From an uncultured Alphaproteobacteria bacterium (GTDB lineage: Bacteria; Pseudomonadota; Alphaproteobacteria; RF32; CAG-239), in NCBI GenBank assembly GCA_944391515.1, contig CALXTW010000011.1, positions 1 through 64,000 on the forward strand: a stretch of DNA of 64,000 nucleotides, written 5' to 3'. The notes beneath the pieces were generated by a model. That model saw only the letters and a list, made by a program, of their open reading frames with translations, ran no database searches and was not told the DNA's origin. A program made the translations under genes and the position numbers. Of the stretch, positions 25,981-34,394 are shown one piece after another; position 1 is the first letter of the stretch; each line of letters opens with the position of its first letter.

Positions 25981-26544
25981 ATGAAACAACTCGCAGGTTC
26001 TATTCGCATCGGTTGGGTAATTGAATATAAAAACAAACCATGGACCATCACCAAAGCAATGCATATTAAACCGGGTAAAGGCGGTGCATTTATGCAAGTT
26101 GAAATGAAATCGGTTGAAGAAGGTACCAAAACCAACGAACGTTTTCGTACAGAAGATACTGTAGAAAAATTGATGGTAGAAGAAAAAGATTGCCAATTCT
26201 TGTTTGAAGATGCAACCGGCTTAACCTTTATGGATAGCGAAACTTTTGATCAATTCTCAATGCCTTCAGATATCTTGGGCGATAGCCGTCCGTTCATGAC
26301 CGATGGTATGCAAGTAATCATCAGCTTTATTGATGGTAAACCGATTTCAGTAGAATTGCCGCAACAAGTAATTTGTGAAGTAGTTGAAACCGAGCCGGTT
26401 GTTAAAGGACAAACTGCCGCTTCATCTTACAAACCGGCAATTTTGGATAACGGTGTACGCACAACTGTTCCGCCGTTTATCGGAGTCGGTGATAAAATCG
26501 TTGTCGGAACGGCTGAAGCCAACTATGTAGAGAGAGCAAAATAA
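25981..26544 (+). CDS. efp: Elongation factor P
   Basis: A 187-aa translation factor that rescues ribosomes stalled at polyproline. The three-domain layout is complete. The loop IKPGKGGAF carries the conserved lysine at residue 33, which in other bacteria is modified. The polyproline-rich proteins here (FliH, the protein at 33310) would be natural clients. The ribosome site is CGGAG before the ATG. Its stop overlaps the next start (TAATG). Confidence 0.97.
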   Translation: MKQLAGSIRIGWVIEYKNKPWTITKAMHIKPGKGGAFMQVEMKSVEEGTKTNERFRTEDTVEKLMVEEKDCQFLFEDATGLTFMDSETFDQFSMPSDILGDSRPFMTDGMQVIISFIDGKPISVELPQQVICEVVETEPVVKGQTAASSYKPAILDNGVRTTVPPFIGVGDKIVVGTAEANYVERAK

Positions 26545-27347
26545 TGTCTTATCTTTCCCCAAATCTTTCTTTGCTGATAAATGCGGTTAAAAAGGCCTCC
26601 GGCTCTCTTAATCGCGACTTCAGCGAGATTGAACAATTACAATCATCGGTTAAAGGCTATAAGGAATTTGTGGTTGCCTCTTACGGCAAAGTCTCAAAAG
26701 CCCTTCAAGTCGAATTAGGCAAAATCCATCCGGATTATCCGATAATTTCCGATGCCGAAAAATTAAGCGGGCACAATTGCTATATTGTTTCCCCGATTGA
26801 TGGCTTGAGCAATTTTTCAAGAGGAATTCCTTGCTTTGCCATCAATGTTGCTGTTTATGAAAACAACACCATAACCGCGGCAATTATTTATAATCCGGCA
26901 ACAGATAACCTCTATTTTGCTGAAAAAGGCAAAGGCGCTTATAAGGAAGGTTTCCGTAATCATGAGCGTTTGAGAGTATCAGCTCGCAAGGACTTGCAAG
27001 ATGCTTTGATTGCAACACTCGTTAGCTACCAAAAGGATGTCAAAGAATACGATTCTCTGCAGCAAAAAATTGTCGCGGCAACTGACAACTTGCGTATTTC
27101 AGGTTGTTGTTCTTTGGACTTGGCTTATGTTGCTTCCGGTAAATTTGACGGAGCCGTTAGCCGTGGCAATAAGTTAGCAGACTATGCTGCCGGCATTTTG
27201 CTGGTTAAAGAAGCCGGTGGTTATGTTTATGACATTGACCAAGCCGATAAAAGAACTGAAAACTTAAATTTGGTTTTGAATTCCGGTAATTTAATGGCCG
27301 TTAATAACGAATTAGGTCGTAAGTTAGGCGAATTATTGTCAAAATAA
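26544..27347 (+). CDS. Inositol-monophosphatase-like protein with altered metal site
   Basis: A 267-aa member of the IMPase/SuhB fold. The family core is recognisable: ISDAEKL in place of the GEES region, then YIVSPIDGLSNFSRG where active enzymes have D-P-L/I-D-G-T, and LADYAAGILLVKEAGG near the C-terminus where WD-AAG is usual. The first metal-ligand Asp is Ser and the Thr of DGT is Leu, so catalysis is likely lost or changed. It is translationally coupled to efp. Confidence 0.85.
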   Translation: MSYLSPNLSLLINAVKKASGSLNRDFSEIEQLQSSVKGYKEFVVASYGKVSKALQVELGKIHPDYPIISDAEKLSGHNCYIVSPIDGLSNFSRGIPCFAINVAVYENNTITAAIIYNPATDNLYFAEKGKGAYKEGFRNHERLRVSARKDLQDALIATLVSYQKDVKEYDSLQQKIVAATDNLRISGCCSLDLAYVASGKFDGAVSRGNKLADYAAGILLVKEAGGYVYDIDQADKRTENLNLVLNSGNLMAVNNELGRKLGELLSK

Positions 27348-27361
27348 TTACAAGAGGGAGA

Positions 27362-28471
27362 ATGAGGATGAGAATAAAACAAATGCTTGGCGTATCACTT
27401 TGTACGCTGATGCTTGTTGGTGCTTTTGAAGTCAAAGCTGCCGACGATTCTTATGTTGATTTGTCAGTATTGAATAATTTGCAACCGGGCGATTCGCTTT
27501 TTGTTGAAACTCAACCTCTTTTTCCAATTGTCAAAAAAGATACATCTTCAGCTCCAAAGGTAAAAAAAGCCAAAAAGAAGAAAGCTAAAAAGCAATCTTC
27601 AAAGTCTCAGAAACAAAAGGTTGAAAAACAAGCAAAATCTTCGGAGATTAAGGCTGAAGTAAAAGTTCAAAAGTCAAAGATTGCAGAAGAAAAGCTAGAT
27701 ATTCTCCCTCAAGCACCGGCTGTTCCTCAACCTCTGGCTGAAAAGAAAGAAGCAGATATAAAGTCTGAAACGCAAATTTCAACAGAAGCCTCTCAGGCTT
27801 TAAATTCGCTTCAACAACCTCAAAAGAGCGAAGAAAAGGTTGTATTAGAGGAAAAAGTTTCGACTGAACCCAAAACTGCGGAACTTCAAAGTCCAGAGCA
27901 AAAGTCAGAACAAGTTCAATCGGTAACAAAACCAGCTCCTAAGGCAGAAACAATACCTGTTGAAAAATCTCAATCGGAAGTAAAAGAGACTACCCCGGCT
28001 CCTCAAGCCGAATCTCTTAAAGAGGAAAAGACGACAACTCAGCCTGAAGCAGTTGTGCCGGCAGTTCAATCTAAAGCAGAAATCAAGACGCCCCAACAAG
28101 CTGAAAAGCCAGCTACGGAAAAAGTAATACAGCCGCTTATACCTCAGTCTTCTTCTCAGTCAACAGATGACGATAAAGAAGAAATTCGCTTTGCCGAAGG
28201 TTCTTATGAAATTTCTGAAGAAAATGCACAAAAGATTATCTCTTTGATTTCCTCTTTTGAGAATCCGCAACAAAATAAAATAGCCATTTATGCTTATAAC
28301 TATGATAATGGTGAAAATTCATTCAAGAAAAAGAAACTGAGTCTGGATAGAGCCACGGAGATTCGTTCTTTGCTTCTCAATAAGGGATACAAGAACTTCA
28401 GCATTAAAGTAATTAATGTAACGGACAGTCCGGATAAGGGTAATTTGGTAGAAATTGAAGAAATTAAGTAA
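27362..28471 (+). CDS. Exported OmpA-like protein with Lys/Gln/Pro-rich linker
   Basis: A 369-aa exported protein. The signal peptide is near residues 1-27 (GVSLCTLMLVGAFEVKA-A). A lysine-rich patch (about 60-95, KKAKKKKAKKQ) and a long Glu/Pro/Gln/Lys-rich disordered stretch follow. The C-terminus (about 275-369) looks like an OmpA peptidoglycan-binding fold: EEIRFAEGSYEIS, IAIYAYNYD, LSLDRATEIRSLLLNKGY. It may tether an envelope complex to the wall (inference). The neighbours do not clarify its role. Confidence 0.75.
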   Translation: MRMRIKQMLGVSLCTLMLVGAFEVKAADDSYVDLSVLNNLQPGDSLFVETQPLFPIVKKDTSSAPKVKKAKKKKAKKQSSKSQKQKVEKQAKSSEIKAEVKVQKSKIAEEKLDILPQAPAVPQPLAEKKEADIKSETQISTEASQALNSLQQPQKSEEKVVLEEKVSTEPKTAELQSPEQKSEQVQSVTKPAPKAETIPVEKSQSEVKETTPAPQAESLKEEKTTTQPEAVVPAVQSKAEIKTPQQAEKPATEKVIQPLIPQSSSQSTDDDKEEIRFAEGSYEISEENAQKIISLISSFENPQQNKIAIYAYNYDNGENSFKKKKLSLDRATEIRSLLLNKGYKNFSIKVINVTDSPDKGNLVEIEEIK

Positions 28472-28498
28472 AAAAATTAAAAATATGTAAATTAATGC

Positions 28499-28527
28499 TT
28501 GCGTAATTAAAGAGTCTAATGTATAAG
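28499..28527 (+). promoter_or_regulatory. Sigma-70 promoter of rpmE
   Basis: -35 TTGCGT (28499-28504), 17-nt spacer, -10 TATAAG (28522-28527). The start codon lies 47 nt past the -10. Confidence 0.65.
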
Positions 28528-28573
28528 AGCACTAAATTTATATGTCTTTAAATAAAGTTTTGGAGAAAAAGCA

Positions 28574-28822
28574 ATGAAAAAAGGAATTCATCCGGAATAT
28601 CACGAGATTACCTATGTGATGACAGACGGAACAGAATTAAAAACAAAAAGCACTTGGGGTAAAGCCGGTGATAAAATGACTTTGGAAATTGACCCGAAAT
28701 CACATCCGGCATGGACAGGTATTCATCGTATGGTTGATACCGGTGGTCAAGTATCTAAATTTAACACCAAATTTGGTGCTTTTGGCCTTAAAAAAGATAC
28801 CAGCGTATCAGGCAACAAGTAG
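28574..28822 (+). CDS. rpmE: Ribosomal protein bL31
   Basis: An 82-aa large-subunit protein. [19 protein letters not shown] and the HPAWTG motif are typical of bL31. There are no cysteines, so it is the zinc-independent form. The ribosome site is GGAG 8 nt before the ATG. It has its own promoter (28499) and terminator (28849). Confidence 0.93.
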   Translation: MKKGIHPEYHEITYVMTDGTELKTKSTWGKAGDKMTLEIDPKSHPAWTGIHRMVDTGGQVSKFNTKFGAFGLKKDTSVSGNK

Positions 28823-28848
28823 GCTTAATATATTTAGCTATTTATTAA

Positions 28849-28882
28849 CCTGCGTTATGTAATAATAACGCAGGTTTTTTTT
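28849..28882 (+). terminator. Intrinsic terminator after rpmE
   Basis: CCTGCGTTAT (28849-28858) pairs with ATAACGCAGG (28865-28874), followed by a run of T. Confidence 0.9.
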
Positions 28883-28906
28883 ATATTTTAAACAAAGCGA
28901 ACGAAA

Positions 28907-30529
28907 ATGGTAAAAATAATACACTATGAGGTTTATGCCGATCGCGGCGATGGTTGGAAATTGGTTGAACAATTTTCCAGCGATCAAAGACAAGAAGCTG
29001 TAAATGTAGCCAAAGAATTAGAAAGAGACGATAAAGCAGCGGTTAAAATTATTCGTGAAATTTTTGATGTTCAAGACAACACCTATCAGGAAAGTGTTGA
29101 ATATGTAAGTGGTTTGAATCGCAAGAATAAGCCTAAGAATTCGAGTGGTTTTTCGTTTAATAAAACATATGATGGAGAATATAATGTAGAATATGAGAAA
29201 ACCAATAATGATAAAAATCCATCAAATTCCATGTTGTTAGCTTTGTTGAAGTTGTTTGGAATAATTTTTATCTGTCTGGCTTTTGCGAATTTATTGGTCA
29301 CATTGTTAGAGCCGCTGATAGAAGTATTTATTCCAGAAGATCAGCGAAAAAAAGTATTGTTTGTGGTCTTTTTTGCCATCTTTATTTTTGCGACGGTTCC
29401 TTTAATTCTGAAGAAAGTTCCATGGGGAGCATTTTACGGTCGCAATAAACGTAAAAAAGTAATCAATGAAAGTCGTTTTTTTGATAAAGCTGAGGCTATA
29501 CTGCGTCGCTATAATATGAATGACAATTTTGATGATGCAATTACGCCGGTCTTTCCGGAGGCACCATTAGAGCATAAAAGATATATTGTTGATTTTTTAA
29601 CGGAGATAATGGGGAGCCTGGATACTGAAATTTCACTTCACGACCGCTTTACCAAGCTAGGAATTAAGTTAGTTGTCTATGGCGGATGTATGGAATTATC
29701 TCGTTATTGCGGATTAATCATCTCAGAGGCGAACTCATTATTGTATGAGGCTTATAAGATATTGGATGGTGATAATCCGGACTTAGCCTCATTTTATGAA
29801 GCCAAAAGAACCTATAAAGATAATAAAGTAGCTGTATTTTTAACCGGAGTTGGTGCTTACCTTATGTCACAAGTTATCAAAGGAGAAGAGATGGACTCAT
29901 CTGTGCTCAAGATAACCATGAAAAAATGGATAAAGCAAAATACTCAACCCGAGGAAGAGCCACAAGCAAGTACCTTGCCAGAGTTGCTGGCAGAAGAGTC
30001 CGAAACTCCGAAGAAACCGATAAAAGAAAAACAGGTAGTCTTTAAATGCGTGGCAGGTATCAAGACCGGAATAAATTTTTATGATGATGAAAAAGAAATT
30101 TCAGTAGAAACCGCGAGTATAGTCAAAGGAGAGATTCGAAATATCATCTCCAATTTAGTAACAAAATTAGAAGGCGGAGAAGTTATAGAAGAGGATAGCA
30201 TTACTACGGTAAGCTTTGATAAATTGAACAATGCCGTCAAATTTACAATTGATTATTTGAACGATGTTGAGAATTACAAAGAGCAATCGGAAGAGAGTGG
30301 TCTCTTGCTGGATAATAAGTGTTGTATATTAGAAATGCCATCGACGGAAGATGTGAATTTGAGTCCCTATTTAACAGATATTTTTGAGCAAACTTATAAT
30401 AATGAAATCATTGTCAATGGGGTTATCAAGGACGAGCTGACAGATAGCCATTATGAGTTTGAATATTTGGGCGATAAAAAGTTAAGCCGCACCGCCAAAA
30501 CGGAAGCATTGTACAAATTGCAGTATTAA
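28907..30529 (+). CDS. Two-TM protein with cyclase-like C-terminal domain, unknown
   Basis: A 540-aa protein I cannot name. The N-terminal 70 residues form a small alpha/beta unit. Two TM helices follow (about 108-130 and 142-162: LLKLFGIIFICLAFANLLV; VLFVVFFAIFIFATVPLIL). A helical cytosolic domain comes next, then a Glu/Pro linker near 350. The C-terminus (about 370-540) resembles a class III nucleotide cyclase fold: an N-terminal strand, LEGGEVIEEDSITTVSF where active enzymes have GG..V....GD....F, and an ending ELTDSHYEFEYLGDKKL. The catalytic metal Asp positions are not retained, so it is more likely a sensor or scaffold than an enzyme. Confidence 0.65.
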   Translation: MVKIIHYEVYADRGDGWKLVEQFSSDQRQEAVNVAKELERDDKAAVKIIREIFDVQDNTYQESVEYVSGLNRKNKPKNSSGFSFNKTYDGEYNVEYEKTNNDKNPSNSMLLALLKLFGIIFICLAFANLLVTLLEPLIEVFIPEDQRKKVLFVVFFAIFIFATVPLILKKVPWGAFYGRNKRKKVINESRFFDKAEAILRRYNMNDNFDDAITPVFPEAPLEHKRYIVDFLTEIMGSLDTEISLHDRFTKLGIKLVVYGGCMELSRYCGLIISEANSLLYEAYKILDGDNPDLASFYEAKRTYKDNKVAVFLTGVGAYLMSQVIKGEEMDSSVLKITMKKWIKQNTQPEEEPQASTLPELLAEESETPKKPIKEKQVVFKCVAGIKTGINFYDDEKEISVETASIVKGEIRNIISNLVTKLEGGEVIEEDSITTVSFDKLNNAVKFTIDYLNDVENYKEQSEESGLLLDNKCCILEMPSTEDVNLSPYLTDIFEQTYNNEIIVNGVIKDELTDSHYEFEYLGDKKLSRTAKTEALYKLQY

Positions 30530-30599
30530 ATGCATAAAATAATTGCTAAGCAGATTTAGGTATGGTAAACTAAAAGAAGGTTTAACAGGGAGAAAAGCG

Positions 30600-31460
30600 A
30601 TGGTAAGTTCAATATCTTCTACCACCAACAAAGATGAAAACGGTGTCAGTAGTTGGGAAAAAACGGTAAAAGACGTTAACGACATTGATGAAAAATTTGC
30701 CAATGCCAGAGACATGGGCTATACCCGCTTAAACTATGCGCGCGTCACCACAGTTGGTAAATTAGCTGGATATGATGCCGTTGACTATTACAAAATTCAG
30801 GTGCAATCCAATGGTAAGCTTTCAGTCTCTTTGCGTAGTACAGAAGGTGATGATGATACTGTTCTGGATTTATCTGAATATGACGCCAAGTTGGAAGAGT
30901 TAAAAAAATTAACCGATCCTGAAGGTTGGGAGAAGGAACAAGCCGAAAAAGCAGAGCAAGAAGCCAATGCACGCCTTTTGGACTTAACGGCAAAAGGACT
31001 GCAGTTGCAAGTTTATACCATCAAAAATGGTAAAGAAGTTTTGATAGGTGACAGTAATGCTGAAAAAGGCAGTGATGAATATGAGGCAATGAGCCAAATT
31101 CTGTCAGGCGACTATCGTGCACAAAAAGGTACTTATTACTTTAAGGTATCCAGAGATGAGACGATAGATGCTGATGAAGAAATGCCTTATGCGTTACAGG
31201 TTTTGCAAGGTGATAGTTACAAGCATGACTATGTAATGACGGAACAAGTATCTCAAGATACCACCAATAAAAAGAATTCTACCATTCCGACCAGTTCTAC
31301 CGATGGTACCTTATCAGGAGCTAATGCGATGTTGATACAAGCCGCGCGTTATGAGGCGACGGCACAAATGTTGGCAGTAGGTTATCAAAATATGGCCAGC
31401 ATATATGGTAACAACTCCACAATGACGGTAGGCTCGCTTACAGTTAGTAAATTATCATAA
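30600..31460 (+). CDS. Protein with pre-peptidase-like (PPC) beta domain, unknown
   Basis: A 286-aa protein without signal peptide or TM. Residues 45-85 (LAGYDAVDYYKIQVQSNGKL then SVSLRS) and 175-205 (KGTYYFKVSRDE, then MPYALQVLQGD) look like the two halves of a PPC-type beta sandwich, split by a charged helical insert. The C-terminal 40 residues (LIQAARYEATAQMLAVGYQN) are helical. The start at ATG 30600 is supported by GGGAG 8 nt upstream. A terminator follows. It could be secreted by the flagellar system or another leaderless route, but this is speculation. Confidence 0.65.
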   Translation: MVSSISSTTNKDENGVSSWEKTVKDVNDIDEKFANARDMGYTRLNYARVTTVGKLAGYDAVDYYKIQVQSNGKLSVSLRSTEGDDDTVLDLSEYDAKLEELKKLTDPEGWEKEQAEKAEQEANARLLDLTAKGLQLQVYTIKNGKEVLIGDSNAEKGSDEYEAMSQILSGDYRAQKGTYYFKVSRDETIDADEEMPYALQVLQGDSYKHDYVMTEQVSQDTTNKKNSTIPTSSTDGTLSGANAMLIQAARYEATAQMLAVGYQNMASIYGNNSTMTVGSLTVSKLS

Positions 31461-31491
31461 GACACTAAAAAAAGACTTGTATATTAAAGAA

Positions 31492-31520
31492 AGAAAAACT
31501 ATCCTTAGGATAGTTTTTCT
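31492..31520. terminator. Terminator-like perfect inverted repeat
   Basis: AGAAAAACTATCC (31492-31504) and GGATAGTTTTTCT (31508-31520) pair perfectly, and the T-run lies within the 3' arm. It sits between the gene at 30600 and trcR. Confidence 0.75.
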
Positions 31521-31553
31521 GTTATTGAAGTAAGTAAAGAAAGGAATAAAGAA

Positions 31554-32147
31554 ATGACAGCTCCATTAATGCCGAGAGCTACTGCGGTATGGTTGGTAGA
31601 AAATACGACTTTAACATTTAAGCAAATCGCCGACTTCTGCGAATTACATGAGTTGGAAGTACAAGCAATAGCTGATGGTGATGTTTCGTTTAACATTATG
31701 GGATTAAATCCATTAGAGACCAATCAATTAACAGCAGAAGAAATTAAACGTTGTGAGGCAGATAAGAGAGCTTCTCTTCAAGCCAACAAGCTGGAATTAA
31801 ATGTTCGTGAGAAAAATGCCAAAGCCAAAAAGCTACTTTCTCCGACCCAAAGAAGTGACAAACCTTGTGCTGTATTATGGATACTTAAAAATTGTCCGGA
31901 AATTATAGATTCTCAAATTTGCAAACTGGTAGGTACTACTAAACCGACCATTGAAAGCATTCGGACCGGCACCCACAAAGATATGATGAATATCCGTCCC
32001 AAAAATCCGGTTGCAATTGGTTTGTGCTCAGAGAAGGAATTAGAAGCATCTTTAGCATTCTGTAAGGCCAGAGCCGAAAAGGCAGCAGCCCCGAAAAAGG
32101 CTTCTAAAAAGTCTAAAACAGCTAAAAAGACTTCTTCAAAAAAATAA
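31554..32147 (+). CDS. trcR: DUF1013 cell-cycle regulator, TrcR-like
   Basis: A 197-aa protein of the alphaproteobacteria-specific DUF1013 family, named TrcR for its link to cell-cycle transcription. Typical pieces are MPRATAVWLVENTTLTFKQIADFC, read here as two segments, IADGDVSFNIMGLNPL, and PCAVLWILKNCPEI with ICKLVGTTKPTIESI, a helix-turn-helix-like end. A Lys-rich tail (KKASKKSKTAKK) may bind nucleic acid. AAAGGAA precedes the ATG. It has a terminator on both sides, so it is monocistronic. Confidence 0.88.
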   Translation: MTAPLMPRATAVWLVENTTLTFKQIADFCELHELEVQAIADGDVSFNIMGLNPLETNQLTAEEIKRCEADKRASLQANKLELNVREKNAKAKKLLSPTQRSDKPCAVLWILKNCPEIIDSQICKLVGTTKPTIESIRTGTHKDMMNIRPKNPVAIGLCSEKELEASLAFCKARAEKAAAPKKASKKSKTAKKTSSKK

Positions 32148-32162
32148 GAACATTAAAGAACA

Positions 32163-32193
32163 AAGCCGCCCGTGTCTAACAGGCGGCTTTTTT
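32163..32193 (+). terminator. Intrinsic terminator after trcR
   Basis: AAGCCGCC (32163-32170) pairs with GGCGGCTT (32182-32189), then a T-run. Confidence 0.88.
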
Positions 32194-32209
32194 GTAAAAA
32201 GAGGATAAT

Positions 32210-33313
32210 ATGGACGCTGTTCTGTTAGCTCAACAGCTAATCAAATATGCAGAGAACCCTAATCAAATAAAAGACTTTCTGGTTTCTCATTTAAAGTCAT
32301 TAGGGTTAAGTGTACAAGTAGGAATTGGCAAATCAGCGCCAGATGACATACTTGCATCGATAGGGAGCGGAGAAAAACATCTTTTATTATGTGGTTATTA
32401 TGACGTTTTGCCCGTCAAAAGCAAAGAGTGGAGTCAGCCCCCATTTAGTGGTAATATTGTATCAAATCAACTCTATGGGCGAGGGGCAACGTCGCTTGGT
32501 AGCTTGTCTTGTGCACTTTGTGCCTTAGAAGATGTTTTATCACAACATTCTAATGTTCATATCAGTCTTTATTTATCATCAAAAGGGGCGCGAGCTTTGC
32601 ATTCAATGAATAATACCACCATGCAGGCTCTATTGCAAAAGAGCACACCGGTAGATACGTGCCTGTCAATAATACCTCAAGCCAATAAGGAGTTAGGGGA
32701 AACAATAAGTATTGGAGCCAAAGGATGTGTGATTTTTCAAATAAAATCATTTGCAGTATCCGGAAATCCGAGTTCTCAGAGTGAACGCGCCAATCCACTG
32801 CATAATATGGTTGATTTTTTATTTAAGGTAAAAACCTATCCGATAGACAACGGCAATGAAAATTTTGGTTCCAGTACATTGCAAATTTTAAGTCTGGAAA
32901 GCCATTACTCCAAAGAAGATGAACTCCCCGAGAGCGCAACGGCTACAATTGGAGTGTATTATAATTCAGGGCATACAAAAGAAGAAATTGTGGAATGGAT
33001 GCGCAAAAATATGGTATTTTCACGCGGACAATTTGAAATGTCCTACCGATATGGGCCGGAAAGTTATATGAGCAAAACAGACAACACAAGTGAAATTTTA
33101 CAGCTCTCAATTCGGAAAGTATTGGAAAATAATCCCTCTCTCAAAGGGGATAGTATTCCTAATTTTGCATGGCGTATAGGTCATTTGCTTCCAATGTTTG
33201 GATTAGGCTTACCCGCTAATAAGATGCATTGTTGTGATGAAGCCGTTCGTTTGGAAGATCTCACACATCTCACGGAAATTTATAAAGACTTTTTAATGCA
33301 ATATTTTAACTAG
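32210..33313 (+). CDS. DapE-like M20 protein lacking most metal ligands
   Basis: A 367-aa homologue of M20/DapE peptidases. The fold is clear: GYYDVLPVKSKEWSQPPFSG aligns with the DapE segment G-H-T-D-V-V-P, YGRGATSLGS with YGRGA-x-D-M-K-G, and LSSKGARA with the S-D-E-E motif. The His (Tyr), the bridging Asp (Ser) and both Glu residues (Lys, Gly) are replaced; the late His in NKMHCCDEAV is kept. It is thus probably catalytically dead or repurposed. It is preceded by the trcR terminator and converges with the gene at 33310. Confidence 0.85.
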   Translation: MDAVLLAQQLIKYAENPNQIKDFLVSHLKSLGLSVQVGIGKSAPDDILASIGSGEKHLLLCGYYDVLPVKSKEWSQPPFSGNIVSNQLYGRGATSLGSLSCALCALEDVLSQHSNVHISLYLSSKGARALHSMNNTTMQALLQKSTPVDTCLSIIPQANKELGETISIGAKGCVIFQIKSFAVSGNPSSQSERANPLHNMVDFLFKVKTYPIDNGNENFGSSTLQILSLESHYSKEDELPESATATIGVYYNSGHTKEEIVEWMRKNMVFSRGQFEMSYRYGPESYMSKTDNTSEILQLSIRKVLENNPSLKGDSIPNFAWRIGHLLPMFGLGLPANKMHCCDEAVRLEDLTHLTEIYKDFLMQYFN

Positions 33314-34347
33314 CGCACCATGTTGGGTCCAAGACCAAATGAGGCACCGGAACCAACCGATGAGCTGGAAGAACTTGAAGATTTTCTGGTTCTTCTTCCT
33401 GCACTTCGAGAAACCTTAGGCCCGTCATCTTGGTCTTGAACAACTATTTGCGGAGGCGTATAAGTTTCAGTTTGAAGCTCTTCTTTAGGTGTGTTTTCAG
33501 CCACAGTTTCCTCAGATTGGTTATCAGCAATTTCAGCCGGCAGATAAACTTTTTGAGGAGCAAAAGGATTGCTTCCGCCTCTGAAATGAGCCGCAACTTC
33601 AGGAGATGGAGCAACCACTTGAGCTGGAATATTTGTTTTGTCGGAGTTTAATTCTTCGCCCTGAGCAAAGGGATTGTCATATTCTTCTGTTACATTATCT
33701 GTAGAAGAATCCTTTGTTTTTTGTAACTCTTCAGGGAGGTTGATGATTTCTACACTGTCAATAATCTGCGCTTCAGTGTTAACAGTGGAAGGTTCTTGAG
33801 GCGGAAGAACTTGAGCCAAAGCCATAGGGTTGATCAGTTCTTCGTTACTTGAGTGAGGAGATATTTTCCCATCTTCATTAACTTCTAATCTGCTGTCATC
33901 AGATAGGGCCGATAAATCGGCTTCCAAATCGCTGTTGTAGGGCGCTTTTCCTGTTTGTGCAATCACGCTTAAATCTTTGAGATAAGCCTCATATTCTTGT
34001 TTATATTTAGGAGTTTCTCCCTCTTTAGTGACAGGGGTAGAGTTATCTAAATTAATATCAAGATTGGGATTAAATTCAGGTTCTGGATTAGGTTGTGCCT
34101 GTTTTTGTTGTTGAGGTTGAAATTCAATAGATTTCGGAGCTTCTTGTGCTTCTGGCTCAACTTGCGGCTGAACTTCTGGGATATAAAAAGGAGGCAGAGT
34201 TTCTTTGTATTCAACGTCTTTTTGAGGAACAAAAAAGCCTGGTTGAGGCAAGGGTTTGCGTACATATTTTTCTTGAGCCAAACTCAAATTTTCAAATCCC
34301 AATCCGAAACCCAAACTCAGTACTGTTAAAAGAGCAAGTTTTTTCAT
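33310..34347 (-). CDS. Exported Pro/Glu-rich protein, unknown
   Basis: A 345-aa exported protein. MKKLALLTVLSLGFGLGFEN is a signal peptide (cleavage near SLA-Q). The rest is disordered and rich in Pro, Glu, Gln and Asn, with NPFAQG and NPFAPQK repeats near 225 and 260. The end is basic/serine-rich (GRRTRKSSSSSSSS) followed by a short Gly tail. No domain is recognised. The start at ATG 34347 is chosen because GGAG lies 5 nt before it. Its stop overlaps the stop of the M20-like gene. Confidence 0.72.
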   Translation of the reverse strand: MKKLALLTVLSLGFGLGFENLSLAQEKYVRKPLPQPGFFVPQKDVEYKETLPPFYIPEVQPQVEPEAQEAPKSIEFQPQQQKQAQPNPEPEFNPNLDINLDNSTPVTKEGETPKYKQEYEAYLKDLSVIAQTGKAPYNSDLEADLSALSDDSRLEVNEDGKISPHSSNEELINPMALAQVLPPQEPSTVNTEAQIIDSVEIINLPEELQKTKDSSTDNVTEEYDNPFAQGEELNSDKTNIPAQVVAPSPEVAAHFRGGSNPFAPQKVYLPAEIADNQSEETVAENTPKEELQTETYTPPQIVVQDQDDGPKVSRSAGRRTRKSSSSSSSSVGSGASFGLGPNMVR

Positions 34348-34394
34348 AATCACTCCGTCTTATAATTCTAACCTAAAATTAACAAATTCTTGGT

